From positions 3,249,501-3,313,500 of the forward strand of contig NZ_CP036532.1 in assembly GCF_004331955.1 (NCBI RefSeq): DNA of 64,000 nt. The letters run 5' to 3'. Shown piece by piece: positions 17,110 to 25,472 of this stretch (position 1 is its first letter; each line of letters begins with the position of its first letter). The DNA comes from Roseitalea porphyridii (GTDB taxonomy: Bacteria; Pseudomonadota; Alphaproteobacteria; Rhizobiales; Rhizobiaceae). Both the position numbers and the translations under genes were made by a program. A model generated the notes under the pieces. That model made no database searches. It was not told the origin of the DNA and saw only the letters and a list, made by a program, of their open reading frames with translations.

Positions 17110-18333
17110 TCAGCCCTGGAAGGATCGCGGCGCCACGACCTGCTCCATCAGATCGTTGTTCCATGGGCCCTCGACCACGAAGTGGGCCGTCGCACCCTTG
17201 AGGGCGGCGATGATCAGGTTGTGGTTGACGTAGGCGTAGACGCCCGGCTGCTCGAACGTGTACATCGCCGCCGCCGCGCAACCGCCGCGGACGAACCATG
17301 TTTCGACGCCCGTCAACGGCGGATCGGTGAACGATGTCTCCCAGACATAGTTGCCGTGCCCGCCGATCAGGTGCGGCCGGCTGTCCACGTTGCACGAATT
17401 GTGCACCATCAGCACGGTCTCGCCGACCCGGGCCTTGAGGGCGTTGGCGCCGGTGAGTGCGCCCACCGCGCCGTTGAAGACCTGATGCGTGGGCACGAGC
17501 GTCGCCATCGCCTCGAGGCTGTCGGCATAGTCGTCGCCGGCCGTGTCGTAGAACCTGAAGTCGCCGTTCCCGTCGCGCGGCAGGTAGTAGTCCTGCTCGC
17601 CCAGATAGGCGATCGAGTCATAGCGCAGCGGATTGCCTTCGGCGTCCTTCAGCCCGTCGCGCGGCAGAACCATGATGGCGCCGTTCATGCCGTGGCAGAC
17701 ATGGTAGGGGATCATCGCGCCGCCCGGCGCGCAGTGATAGGTGAAGCAGCCCGCCTTGGTGGCCTTCCAGCGCAGAACCGTTTCCTCGCCCGGATAGATG
17801 TGGGTGAGCGCACCGCCACCGAGCGCGCCCGTGGAGGCGTGGAAGTCGATATTGTGCTCCATGGCGCTTTCGACAGGATTGCGCAGCGTCAGTTCCACGT
17901 AATCATCCTGATGAACGATGATAAGCGGACCGGGAACCGAACCGTTGTAGGTCAGCGCCCAGATGCTCGCGCCGGTATCCTCGTCGACCGTCATCAGCCG
18001 CTCATGGGTGACCATTTCGATCTCGACGATCTTTGGCGGACCGCTGGCGACCTGCTCATGCTCGGGGGCGAAAGGCGGATCGACGAGTTCCTGGCGGACC
18101 CGCTCGAGACCGGACAGATCCGCAGGCGCGGCGTCGGCCATCGCGTCCGGTCCCGCCTCGACCTTGATGATCGGCGGGCGCCGCGTCCCGGCAGACACCG
18201 CCGGCGCATGACGTGGCAGAAGCGACGCCTGGGCCACGCCCCCGGTCAGCGCCGCGGCGCCCGCCAGGGCTGTGCCGCGCAGGACGTTGCGACGACTTGT
18301 CAGAACCTGTTCTGCGTTGATGGATTTTCTCAT
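17110..18333 (-). CDS. nirK: Copper-containing nitrite reductase NirK
   Basis: 407 residues, starting [20 protein letters not shown] after GGAGGCTGCC. The N-terminal SRRNVLRG followed by an Ala-rich stretch is a twin-arginine export signal. Two cupredoxin domains follow. Type 1 and type 2 copper ligands are visible in [29 protein letters not shown] and [10 protein letters not shown]. The copper loop resembles the rhizobial form but has PYHVCH where PWHVVS is usual, which adds an extra Cys and His beside the type 1 site. It reduces nitrite to NO in the periplasm with electrons from the adjacent pseudoazurin. It is the middle gene of a leftward three-gene operon. Confidence 0.95.
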   Translation of the reverse strand: MRKSINAEQVLTSRRNVLRGTALAGAAALTGGVAQASLLPRHAPAVSAGTRRPPIIKVEAGPDAMADAAPADLSGLERVRQELVDPPFAPEHEQVASGPPKIVEIEMVTHERLMTVDEDTGASIWALTYNGSVPGPLIIVHQDDYVELTLRNPVESAMEHNIDFHASTGALGGGALTHIYPGEETVLRWKATKAGCFTYHCAPGGAMIPYHVCHGMNGAIMVLPRDGLKDAEGNPLRYDSIAYLGEQDYYLPRDGNGDFRFYDTAGDDYADSLEAMATLVPTHQVFNGAVGALTGANALKARVGETVLMVHNSCNVDSRPHLIGGHGNYVWETSFTDPPLTGVETWFVRGGCAAAAMYTFEQPGVYAYVNHNLIIAALKGATAHFVVEGPWNNDLMEQVVAPRSFQG

Positions 18334-18397
18334 GGCAGCCTCCTTGGCTTGTGCAGGCGGGCGCACCGCATGCGCGCGGTCTGCCCGCCGGTGTTGA

Positions 18398-18829
18398 TCA
18401 CAGGTTGGACAGTTGGGCTTCGAAGCGCTTGCGCGCGCGTGGCGGAATGCGGCCTTCGAGATAGTTCTGCGGCGCCTCGCTCACCTCGCCGACGGCCACC
18501 GTCATGACCATGCCCATGGCGTAGTGCGGCAGGCACTTGATGCCGTACAGGCCTTCGGCGTCGAAGGTGATCTCGATCTCCTCGTTGATCTTGCCCTTGA
18601 AAGCCTCGGCATTCTCCGGGATCATCTCGAGGATCGACTCGGCATTATGGCCCGGGTCCGCGGCGATGAACTTCACGGTGTCGCCCGGTTCGACGCGCAG
18701 GAAACCCGGCTCGAAGACCATTGGCCCGGCCTCACCCCTGTTGAGCATCTGCACCTCGTGCATCTCGGCGAGAGCCGGCCCCGCAAGGGCCATTCCGAGG
18801 GTCAGTGTGGCTGCAAGTACGCGTAGCAT
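18398..18829 (-). CDS. Pseudoazurin, electron donor to NirK
   Basis: 143 residues, starting [20 protein letters not shown] after AAAGGAGAACC, with a Sec signal peptide ending at ALA-EMH. Mature type 1 copper protein: ligands His in GHNAES, then Cys, His and Met in CLPHYAMGM. Pseudoazurins carry electrons to NirK, and here the gene lies 64 bases upstream of nirK in the same direction. The C-terminal tail (about 25 residues, Arg/Lys-rich) is the usual length. An NnrR-type box lies 67 bases upstream of the start codon. Confidence 0.93.
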   Translation of the reverse strand: MLRVLAATLTLGMALAGPALAEMHEVQMLNRGEAGPMVFEPGFLRVEPGDTVKFIAADPGHNAESILEMIPENAEAFKGKINEEIEITFDAEGLYGIKCLPHYAMGMVMTVAVGEVSEAPQNYLEGRIPPRARKRFEAQLSNL

Positions 18830-18895
18830 CTGGTTCTCCTTTGCCCGCCCTGTGTTTGTCCGGGCCGAAGATGCCGCTGATCCGGAGGTTCTTCG

Positions 18896-18909
18896 TTGCG
18901 CTGCCACAA
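18896..18909. promoter_or_regulatory. NnrR-type box, TTGCG-N4-CACAA
   Basis: TTGCG-CTGC-CACAA matches exactly the dyad described for Rhodobacter NnrR targets. It lies between the leftward pseudoazurin gene (start 18829) and the rightward Crp/Fnr regulator gene, and could serve either. Position relative to the pseudoazurin start suits activation of pseudoazurin-nirK-nirV by NO through NnrR. Confidence 0.6.
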
Positions 18910-18989
18910 ACAACGACGCAGCATTTGCGCCGCGTCCGCAGGACCGTTACGGATCGTGACCGCGTGCAAGACCGGGAGGGGTGACGCAG

Positions 18990-19712
18990 GTGCAGACCCG
19001 AGGGACGCCCACACGCCCGCCAAGGCTTGACGAAAGCCTTCTGGGCGGCCTCGCGCCGTTTGCGCGCCTGACCCTTTCTGAACGCCGACAGATCCTGGAC
19101 AGGGCGACATCGTGCCGTTTCGAACGATCAAGAGCGATCTTCGAGGAGGGCGCGGCAGCGGATCGGTTCTTTCTGCTGCTCGACGGCTATGTCCGCGTCG
19201 TGCGCCAGAATGAGGACGGCAACCAGGTGATCATGCTGCATGTCCCCAGCGGACAGTTGATCGGGATCGCCCAGGCCTTTGACCGCGACACCTATCCGGC
19301 CACCGCCGTCGCCGCCAGCGAATGCGTGGCGCTCGCCTGGCCGGCGTCTTTCTGGAACGTCCTTGTCGAAGACTATCCAGGCTTTGCGGGCGCGGCGATG
19401 AAGACCATCGGCCTGCGGGTGAAGGAATTCAACGAGCGGATCGTGGAGATGGCGACTCTGCAGGTCGAACAGCGCATCGCGCACATGGTCCTGCGCCTGG
19501 TCAATCAGGCCGGCCGCAAGTCAGCCGACGGCATCGAGATCGCCATGCCCGTGACCAGACAGGACCTTTCCGAAATGACCGGGTCGACCCTGCATACGGT
19601 CAGCCGCCTGCTGAGCGCATGGGAAAAGAAGGGTTGGGTCAAGAGCGGCCGCCGCCGCATCATCGTCAGGGAGCCGCATCAGCTGGTTCTGTTGAGCGAA
19701 GGCCGAAGCTGA
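18990..19712 (+). CDS. nnrR: Crp/Fnr-family regulator, probable NnrR
   Basis: About 240 residues. The GTG at 18990 is preferred because the AGGGG site is 8 bases upstream; a GTG at 18981 would overlap that site. The N-terminal cAMP-binding-like fold has LLLDGYVRVVRQNEDGNQVIM; the C-terminal helix-turn-helix is VTRQDLSEMTGSTLHTVSRLLSAWEKKGWV. There is no N-terminal cysteine cluster, so it is not an oxygen-sensing Fnr. Its place beside nirK and between two NnrR-type boxes supports a NO-responsive NnrR role. Other Crp-family members cannot be excluded. Confidence 0.75.
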   Translation: MQTRGTPTRPPRLDESLLGGLAPFARLTLSERRQILDRATSCRFERSRAIFEEGAAADRFFLLLDGYVRVVRQNEDGNQVIMLHVPSGQLIGIAQAFDRDTYPATAVAASECVALAWPASFWNVLVEDYPGFAGAAMKTIGLRVKEFNERIVEMATLQVEQRIAHMVLRLVNQAGRKSADGIEIAMPVTRQDLSEMTGSTLHTVSRLLSAWEKKGWVKSGRRRIIVREPHQLVLLSEGRS

Positions 19713-19921
19713 GCCTCGATGGCCCGGTGCAGGTCGGCGCGAAGCGTTTCCTCGTCGACCCCGTGCTCCCGACACGCATCGACCACCGTATGGAACGGTG
19801 CGATCAGGCATCCGATGCAGAGCAGCCGGTGGTCGATGAAGACCCCGATCGTCTCCGGCCAACGCGCCATCAACTCGTCGAGCGGCAGGTCGGGATTGTC
19901 GATCGGATGTGACATCGCCAT
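19679..19921 (-). CDS. DUF1858 small protein
   Basis: 80 residues, ending 34 bases inside the 3' end of the convergent regulator gene. The pattern LPLDELMARWPETIGVFIDH followed by LLCIGCLIAPFHTV is the DUF1858 domain with its CxxC pair. Members are small proteins often found next to denitrification, NO or hybrid-cluster genes; function is unknown. A near-perfect NnrR-type palindrome lies 45 bases upstream, which places it in the same NO regulon. Confidence 0.8.
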   Translation of the reverse strand: MAMSHPIDNPDLPLDELMARWPETIGVFIDHRLLCIGCLIAPFHTVVDACREHGVDEETLRADLHRAIEAQLRPSLNRTS

Positions 19922-19965
19922 TGCCCTGATCTGAAAACGCCAAGGATAGCGGCCGATGCGGAGAC

Positions 19966-19987
19966 GAGTTTGCGCGATCGCAAACTC
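19966..19987. promoter_or_regulatory. NnrR-type palindrome upstream of DUF1858 gene
   Basis: Perfect 9-bp arms GAGTTTGCG and CGCAAACTC surround a 4-bp centre (CGAT), giving TTTGCG-N4-CGCAAA. This is a fully symmetric version of the NnrR half-site found at 18896. It is 45 bases upstream of the leftward DUF1858 start, a plausible activator position. Confidence 0.6.
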
Positions 19988-20077
19988 AATTCACGCGAGC
20001 GTCTTCGGGCGCGGACAAGGATGGCCTCGCCTCCTGTCGTCGCCCAATGCCGCCACGAACCCGGTCCAGCCCATGGC

Positions 20078-21283
20078 TCACCGACACGGTCGCGGCGCGA
20101 TCAGGAGCGGGCCGTACAGAAGGGCAAAGCCGGCAAATGCCGCGATCCACGCCAAGCCCGAGGCCAGATGAAACGCCGAGGCCAGATCGGGCAATGCCCC
20201 CGCCATCAGGCGTGCCAGTGTGGCTGCAATGACCAGGAGGTAGATCGCGGTCGTGCCAAAGCCGGCCGACAGCGTCCGGCCGGTGTGGCCGAGCGTGGCG
20301 CGCGTCATCACTGCAAGGGTCATCAGTCCGATGCCGCCGGCCATCCAGATGTGCTGCGCGGCCGCCGCGCCCGCACGATCGGCAGACAGGTTCGACAGAC
20401 CCAGAACGATGGCGCCCAAGGGCACGAAGGCGTAGCCGGCATGCAGCACCCACACGAGCGGCTCGGCGCCCGTGCGCATGCCCGCCCAGCGAAGTAGGCG
20501 CGCCGCGTGCGCCGCACCGGCCAGCACCAGCGCGAGGCCGGCGGCCGATGAACCCGGCCATGCCACCCATGTGGAAAGCGCGGCGACAAGCGTCAGCAGC
20601 GCGACCTTGTCGAACCGCGCCATTGGCGGCGTCGGCAGACGCCCTGCGCCACGCTTGACCAGCCAGTTTCGTGTGAAGGAGGGAACGATGCGACCGCCGA
20701 TCAATGCGATCAGCATGATGGCCGTGGCAAGGCCGATGCGCAGGCCGTAGCCTTGCGCCGCATAGTCGCCGCGCGCCGCCTCCCAATGGAAGACGCCGTT
20801 GCCGGCGACAAGGGCAGAGAACAGCGCGAGCACGATCAGGTTGCGCCAGTTTTTGCCCGCGACGATCTCGCGGGCGACGATCAGCGCGAACAGGACCGGA
20901 AACGCCAGATCGACCGCCGCCACCACGGGCGCCGGCCACAGCGCGGACGTTGCGATTGCCGCACGACCCAAGAGCCACAACAGGAAAAGCCCGCCGAGCG
21001 CCCAGCCGGCGATCGGCAGCCGGCCGGTCCAGTTTGGCACGGCGGTCAGAAGGAAGCCGGCGATTATCGCGCCGAGATAGCCATAGAGGAACTCATGCGC
21101 GTGCCATGACACCGGGTCCAGTCGCGTCGGCAGGCTGAAAGCGCCCGCCAGCATCGCCAGCCACAGGGTCATCGCCAGCGCCGCCCAGATGGCCCCGCCC
21201 AGAAAGAACGGCCTGAACCCGTGGCTCAGCAGGGCCGGCCCCTGCCAGGCGCGCATCCGATCCATCGTCCCGATGGCGTTCAT
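20078..21283 (-). CDS. nnrS: NnrS family membrane protein
   Basis: 401 residues. Starts MNAIGTMDRMRAWQGPALLS, then HGFRPFFLGGAIWA, the NnrS signature opening, and has about twelve hydrophobic segments with conserved WHAHEFLYGYLGA. NnrS is a haem- and copper-containing inner-membrane protein linked to tolerance of NO stress, though its biochemical activity is debated. Its start overlaps the DUF6522 stop (ATGA), and it is the last gene of the nsrR operon. Confidence 0.92.
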   Translation of the reverse strand: MNAIGTMDRMRAWQGPALLSHGFRPFFLGGAIWAALAMTLWLAMLAGAFSLPTRLDPVSWHAHEFLYGYLGAIIAGFLLTAVPNWTGRLPIAGWALGGLFLLWLLGRAAIATSALWPAPVVAAVDLAFPVLFALIVAREIVAGKNWRNLIVLALFSALVAGNGVFHWEAARGDYAAQGYGLRIGLATAIMLIALIGGRIVPSFTRNWLVKRGAGRLPTPPMARFDKVALLTLVAALSTWVAWPGSSAAGLALVLAGAAHAARLLRWAGMRTGAEPLVWVLHAGYAFVPLGAIVLGLSNLSADRAGAAAAQHIWMAGGIGLMTLAVMTRATLGHTGRTLSAGFGTTAIYLLVIAATLARLMAGALPDLASAFHLASGLAWIAAFAGFALLYGPLLIAPRPCR

Positions 21284-21549
21284 GGCAGTACCCTTGTCCG
21301 GCCGACGAGGACCGTGCGGCTGCGCTGAAGGACATGGCCGTCCTCATCGCAGATGAGCTGGAGACGGCGCTCGCCATGGCGGAACGTCAGCCGAAAGCGG
21401 CCCTCGTCTTCCCCGGCGCCTTCCTCGACGCGACCGGTGATCGCGCCCGCGCGCATGAGCGGCTGAACCTCTTCCGGCTCGATGCCGAACGGGCCGGCCA
21501 GCATGTCGGCCGAAACGGTCACGGCGCCGTTTTCGATCTCCACGGTCAT
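21280..21549 (-). CDS. DUF6522 family protein
   Basis: 89 residues, starting MTVEIENGAVTVSADMLAGP. Its ATG overlaps the nsrR stop and its own stop overlaps the nnrS start, so the three are translationally coupled. Acidic, with a compact C-terminal region (GRFRLTFRHGERRLQLICDE). Proteins like this are repeatedly linked to NnrS and Rrf2 genes in alphaproteobacteria; no function is known. Confidence 0.75.
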   Translation of the reverse strand: MTVEIENGAVTVSADMLAGPFGIEPEEVQPLMRAGAITGRVEEGAGEDEGRFRLTFRHGERRLQLICDEDGHVLQRSRTVLVGRTRVLP

Positions 21550-21989
21550 CGGTTGGCCCCCGGACCCGGCGAACCCGGCTGCGCGGCTGCCGGCAGCGCG
21601 CAGTCGGCGAGGGTGTGCGTGTTCAGATCGTCGAGGAAACGCGCCCGCGCCGCTGCCAGCATGCCCTTGAGACGACAGGTCGGCGTGATCACGCAGGCCC
21701 CGCCGTCGCGCTGGAAGCACTCGACCAGCGCCGACCTTTCCTCGAGCACCGCGACGATCTCGCCGACGCGCAAAAGGTCCGGGCTCTTTGCCAGGACCGC
21801 GCCGCCGCCTGCGCCCCTACGGGTCTCGACGATGCCTGCGGCGGCCAGCGCCTGGATCGCCTTGGTCAGATGGTTGCGCGATATGCCGAACTCGGCCGCG
21901 ATCTCGGCGGTCGAATGCGCGCGGTCAGGTTCGCCGGCCATGCGCATGAGCGCGCGCAGACCGAAATCGGTGAAGCTGGTCAGTCGCAT
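21546..21989 (-). CDS. nsrR: NsrR, NO-sensing Rrf2-family repressor
   Basis: 147 residues. Start MRLTSFTDFGLRALMRMAGE is chosen because AGGAG lies 9 bases upstream and it matches the E. coli NsrR start (MQLTSFTDYGLRAL). A winged helix (SRNHLTKAIQALAAAGIVET) is followed by three cysteines in ECFQRDGGACVITPTCRLK, the Fe-S cluster ligands. NO damages the cluster and releases repression. A perfect palindrome 53 bases upstream is its likely operator, giving autoregulation and control of DUF6522 and nnrS. Confidence 0.9.
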   Translation of the reverse strand: MRLTSFTDFGLRALMRMAGEPDRAHSTAEIAAEFGISRNHLTKAIQALAAAGIVETRRGAGGGAVLAKSPDLLRVGEIVAVLEERSALVECFQRDGGACVITPTCRLKGMLAAARARFLDDLNTHTLADCALPAAAQPGSPGPGANR

Positions 21990-22041
21990 CCGGCAGAACT
22001 CCTGCATGCTCGAGGGCGGATGCGGTGTCGTAGCAAAATTA

Positions 22042-22062
22042 ATTGGTATTTGAAATACCAAT
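22042..22062. promoter_or_regulatory. NsrR operator, perfect palindrome
   Basis: TTGGTATTTGAAATACCAA, extended by one more A/T pair, gives 10-bp perfect arms around a single central base. The ATTT-N-AAAT core is the core of known NsrR sites. It lies 53 bases upstream of the nsrR start. Confidence 0.72.
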
Positions 22063-22400
22063 ACTGTCGGAACGTGCGTTGCACACGGCGCTCCGCACGC
22101 GCCGCCTTGCCAGTGCTGGAAATCGTCAACGCTGCCGGCGATACCGCAACGGTGTTCGGTTTGAACCAGACGCGCGCGGCTCGCGAGAAGATGGCGCAAG
22201 TCTGCCAGAACTAACACCCGTGACTTGCAGGGCGAAGGAGCGTCAAGGGCGGATCAAGGATCGCCCGTCGACCGGTGGACCTGTCGCTGGATTGGGCCAC
22301 CCCTTCGGCCACGCAACTGTCGCAGGACGTAGCAGACAGTGCATCGTTCTGTACGCGCTCGGCACTCAGTCACTGGCGAAGCGAATTCCAGACCCGCACC
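22063..22400. other. Intergenic stretch, possible gene remnant
   Basis: No complete gene. A rightward frame at about 22113-22214 (LEIVNAAGDTATVFGLNQTR...) ends like the C-terminus of a normal protein but has no start or ribosome site and could be a remnant. I see no repeat or other element. Confidence 0.35.
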
Positions 22401-23231
22401 TTAAGGATCAGTCCACATCCAGCGGTTCTGCTCCCAGATCTTCTCGCCGATAAGGCAGTCGGATTCGCCGCCGGGCAGGTCGAGAATGCTGCCGCTCGTG
22501 GGCATGATGTGCGCCGGCGGTGAGGGGCGCCCTGCCAGTTCGAGGACGATCTTGCGTCGCACGGCTTCGGGGAATTCCTCCCATGACAGAACCGGAATCA
22601 GGAACGCGCCGGGGCCGCCGATGACGCAGTCCCGGTAGTAGAGGTCCAGCCGCTCGATATCGAACTGGCTGTAGATGCCGTCGCGCGTCATCAGTGGCAG
22701 GCCGTTGATGATGATGCCCGATGCAAGCGCTTCATCGCGGGCCAGGGCGACATATGGCCCCTGATTGTTCGGCCCGTCGCCGGAAATGTCGATGATGCGC
22801 CGGTTGCCGGAATAGGCGTTGGTGTCGATTGCGTTGACCGCAAAGTTGATCCCGCCGGAAATGGACGTGCGGCTCATCGAAGGAGAGCGGTGGGCAAGCA
22901 GTTGCCGGGCAAATGCCTGTGCGTCCGCGCGATCCTCGATCAGCGTCCAGTCGACGACGATCCTCTGATTGTACTGGCCTGCCCACTCGACATACTGGAT
23001 CGCCACGCGGCCAAGCAGGCCGTCGCCCATTGCATCGATCACCTCGTCGCTGACGAGGGCTTCCGCATATCCCCGGCGCTGGATGTCGAGTTCTTCCGGA
23101 GACATGGACCGCGAAACATCGACGGCGAGCACGAGTTCGACATCGACCTCGATCGTCTGTGCGCTCAATGCAGCAGCCGGCAGCAGCGACATGAATAGGA
23201 TCACGATCAGGCTTTGGAGGCGAAAGCGCAT
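22401..23231 (-). CDS. DUF1194 exported von Willebrand A-like protein
   Basis: 276 residues with a signal peptide (MRFRLQSLIVILFMSLLPAA, cleavage near ALSAQ). The body is a DUF1194/VWA-like domain: LVLAVDVSRSMSPEELDIQR carries the DxSxS metal-binding (MIDAS) motif, and IIDISGDGPNN gives a second Asp-containing loop. The family is common in alphaproteobacteria, exported and of unknown function, presumably binding a protein partner through the metal site. It ends with a Cys-containing tail (SDCLIGEKIWEQNRWMW). It is not linked in an operon to its neighbours. Confidence 0.85.
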   Translation of the reverse strand: MRFRLQSLIVILFMSLLPAAALSAQTIEVDVELVLAVDVSRSMSPEELDIQRRGYAEALVSDEVIDAMGDGLLGRVAIQYVEWAGQYNQRIVVDWTLIEDRADAQAFARQLLAHRSPSMSRTSISGGINFAVNAIDTNAYSGNRRIIDISGDGPNNQGPYVALARDEALASGIIINGLPLMTRDGIYSQFDIERLDLYYRDCVIGGPGAFLIPVLSWEEFPEAVRRKIVLELAGRPSPPAHIMPTSGSILDLPGGESDCLIGEKIWEQNRWMWTDP

Positions 23232-23505
23232 ATGTCAGTGCACCGCGTTTGCCGAGCACCGTCAATTCACGTTCTGCCGGCCGCATGAGCTTGTGAGGAT
23301 TTCTCGAGGGTAGAGAGAGGGAAGGCGATTGTGGCGAACGCCGCCCGCCTGCAGGCATCGCCGAAAACGCCGGACGGCATTCCGCCCGGAGCAGACGTGC
23401 GGGCATCTGCTTCTGCGCCGTCACGGAAGAGTGAGCGGAAAGATGAAACTTTCGACAAATTTCTCACGTCGGACAGGTTACCCGCATCTGCTCAACGGAG
23501 TTGAC

Positions 23506-24180
23506 ATGTCTTTTCCTCTCAGTCGCCGAACCGTCCTGTCCGTTGGCCTTGGCACACTTGCCACCGCCGCCATGCCCCTTGCAGCGCGTGCCAGTACGAT
23601 CTCCTTCAACAGTGGCTGGGAGCACCTGAAGTTCCGCAGCCTTGAGCCCAACACGTTCAACACCGCCGGCAACGCCCTGACCGTTGTTGCCGAAGGCACC
23701 TCCTCGATCTTGTACCGGATCTTGCCTTCTGACCTGTTTGACAGCCGCCGCGCCGAATGGACATGGCGCGTCGACAGTTCCGTCCCACCGTCGGACCTGA
23801 ACGATACCGACAATGATGACCGCAATCTGGGTGTGTTTTTTGTCAATGCTTCCGATGACGTCGCCGCACGGATTCGTCCGGGCACGGGCATCTCCAGCCT
23901 AATGCGCAATCGTAACGTGCAGGTGCTGATGTATACATGGGGCGGCAACAATCCGCAGGGCACCGTCATTCCCAGCCCGCAAGCACCGGGCCGCTTGCGC
24001 AATGTCGTGCAGCGACGTCCCGCAACCGGCCAGTTCCGGGAAAGTGTTGATTTGGCTCGAGATTTCCAGCGAGTGTTCGGTGTAGAGCTGCGCAATCTGG
24101 TGGCGCTGGCTGTTTCGTCCAACAGCGAGAACTCGGGTAGCCGTGTTCAGGCGCAGGTGAGCGAATGGGTGTTGGGATAG
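23506..24180 (+). CDS. DUF3047 exported protein
   Basis: 224 residues. The start MSFPLSRRTVLSVGLGTLAT carries an SRRTVL twin-arginine-like export signal ending near ARAS; an earlier ATG at 23443 is possible. The mature region (WEHLKFRSLEPNTFN, ILYRILP, AEWTWRVD, NDDRNLGVFFVNA, VLMYTWGG) fits DUF3047, a beta-rich family of unknown role. Base composition is a little less GC-rich than its neighbours and it stands alone, next to a gene remnant. Confidence 0.8.
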   Translation: MSFPLSRRTVLSVGLGTLATAAMPLAARASTISFNSGWEHLKFRSLEPNTFNTAGNALTVVAEGTSSILYRILPSDLFDSRRAEWTWRVDSSVPPSDLNDTDNDDRNLGVFFVNASDDVAARIRPGTGISSLMRNRNVQVLMYTWGGNNPQGTVIPSPQAPGRLRNVVQRRPATGQFRESVDLARDFQRVFGVELRNLVALAVSSNSENSGSRVQAQVSEWVLG

Positions 24181-24287
24181 CCGCTTGCTGTTGAGCTGCT
24201 CCAGTGCTTGCTGGCGCAAGTGCGCTGCCGGTGCATTTTCGGATGGAAAGGGCCGGCTGCCATAGGGCAGACCTCCAGGCCTTCGAA

Positions 24288-24440
24288 TTGGGTGGGCGCC
24301 ATCGTCGGCACATTCAGCTTGGCGCGCGGATAGTCCGGACGGGTCTTGATGCCGCCATTGGCGACGACCAGCGTTCGGCCATCCGGCATCAGGGCCATGT
24401 CGTGCGGGCCGGTTTCGAGCGTGTCGAACTCGCCCATGCG
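24288..24440 (-). pseudogene. DUF1513 gene remnant
   Basis: About 50 codons in the leftward frame read GEFDTLETGPHDMALMPDGR, then TLVVANGGIKTRPDYPRAKL, which matches the middle of DUF1513 beta-propeller proteins (usually near 360 residues). The frame then turns into unrelated sequence and stops, and nothing upstream continues the family. It is a relic cut at both ends, squeezed between the DUF3047 gene and the lactonase gene, and it marks an old rearrangement point. Confidence 0.65.
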
Positions 24441-24479
24441 GGCAGAGCCGCCGGTCGCGTCAGCGGACGTTGGTACAAG

Positions 24480-25364
24480 TCATCCAAACCGGTGTGACGG
24501 GAGCCCCTTCACGCCGAGGTCGACAGCGAAGAGCGCGCCTTCCTGTGGATTTGCGGCCAGATGGTCGGCATCCATCGTGAATCGCGCCGAGGTGACATAG
24601 AGCGTCGAAAGGTCCGCGCCGCCGAACGCGCAACTCGTCGGCCACGAGCACGGCAGGTCGACGACGCGGTCGACGCGGCCGTCCGGCGCCATCCGGATCA
24701 GGCACGCGCCGCCAACGACACGGCAGTTCCAGATGAAGCCGTCGGCGTCGATGCACGAACCGTCGGGCAGGCCGCGCTCGAAACCGGCGAGGACGGTGCG
24801 CCGGTCCCGCAGCGACCCGCCCGGCCCGATGGCGTAGGAATAGAGCGCGTTCTCCATCGTGTCGGCGGTGATCAGCCGGCCATCGTCCGTCCAGACCATC
24901 GTGTTGGTGATGCCGAACCTGTCATCGGAAAGCGGTGTGACCGCACCGTCCGGCGTGACGCGATAGAGCCGCCCGGTGCTCGCGGTGACGTCTTCGGGTG
25001 AGCCGTCGGGCGCGATGTTGTTCTGCATCGTGCCGACCCAGAAGCTGCCATCGGGCGCAACGACACCCTCGTTCAACCGGTTGCCGGGCAGGTCGGGTTC
25101 GACTTCGGCGAACGGCGTGATCGTTCCGGCGAAATCGAACCGGGCCACGGTCTTGGCCATGCCGATCACGGCCCCGCCGTCGGCCGCAAGGCCGATGGAC
25201 GTCACGATTTCCGGCGTGTCCCAACACTGCAGATCGCCGGACGGCAGTACCAGCCGGTGGATGCGCCGGCCGACGATGTCCACCCAGCACAACGCGGCAT
25301 TGCGTTCGTCATGGACGATGCTTTCGCCCACCACGTTGCGCGCATCGAGAACCATGTCGACCAT
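24480..25364 (-). CDS. SMP-30/gluconolactonase-family lactonase
   Basis: 294 residues, start at 25364 after GGAGGCAGGT. It is a six-bladed beta-propeller of the SMP-30/regucalcin family. Metal-site residues are visible as Glu in VVGESIV, Asn in RLNEGV, Asn in GITNTMVW and Asp in GLPDGSCIDADG. It should hydrolyse a sugar lactone to the aldonic acid. It diverges from the GntR regulator gene and from the operon carrying a sugar-acid dehydratase and importer, so the product probably feeds the dehydratase. A related lactonase lies at 57141-58043. Confidence 0.85.
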   Translation of the reverse strand: MVDMVLDARNVVGESIVHDERNAALCWVDIVGRRIHRLVLPSGDLQCWDTPEIVTSIGLAADGGAVIGMAKTVARFDFAGTITPFAEVEPDLPGNRLNEGVVAPDGSFWVGTMQNNIAPDGSPEDVTASTGRLYRVTPDGAVTPLSDDRFGITNTMVWTDDGRLITADTMENALYSYAIGPGGSLRDRRTVLAGFERGLPDGSCIDADGFIWNCRVVGGACLIRMAPDGRVDRVVDLPCSWPTSCAFGGADLSTLYVTSARFTMDADHLAANPQEGALFAVDLGVKGLPSHRFG

Positions 25365-25430
25365 ACCTGCCTCCGGATTTGCACGTTTTTGCTCACAGGA
25401 TAGTTGCACAGGCGTATCAGATATGTCTAT

Positions 25431-25443
25431 CCTGTCATACAGG
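25431..25443. promoter_or_regulatory. GntR/FadR-type operator
   Basis: CCTGTCATACAGG is a perfect dyad (5-bp arms, 3-bp centre) whose core fits the TNGTNNNACNA pattern of FCD-type GntR regulators. A second copy of the left arm in inverted sense (ACAGGATA at 25395-25402 facing TATCCTGT at 25428-25435) is nearby. It lies 29 bases before the gntR start, in the divergent lactonase/gntR region, so it probably controls both. Confidence 0.5.
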
Positions 25444-25472
25444 TTTGGACGAACTGGACGGAATCCGGCGAC

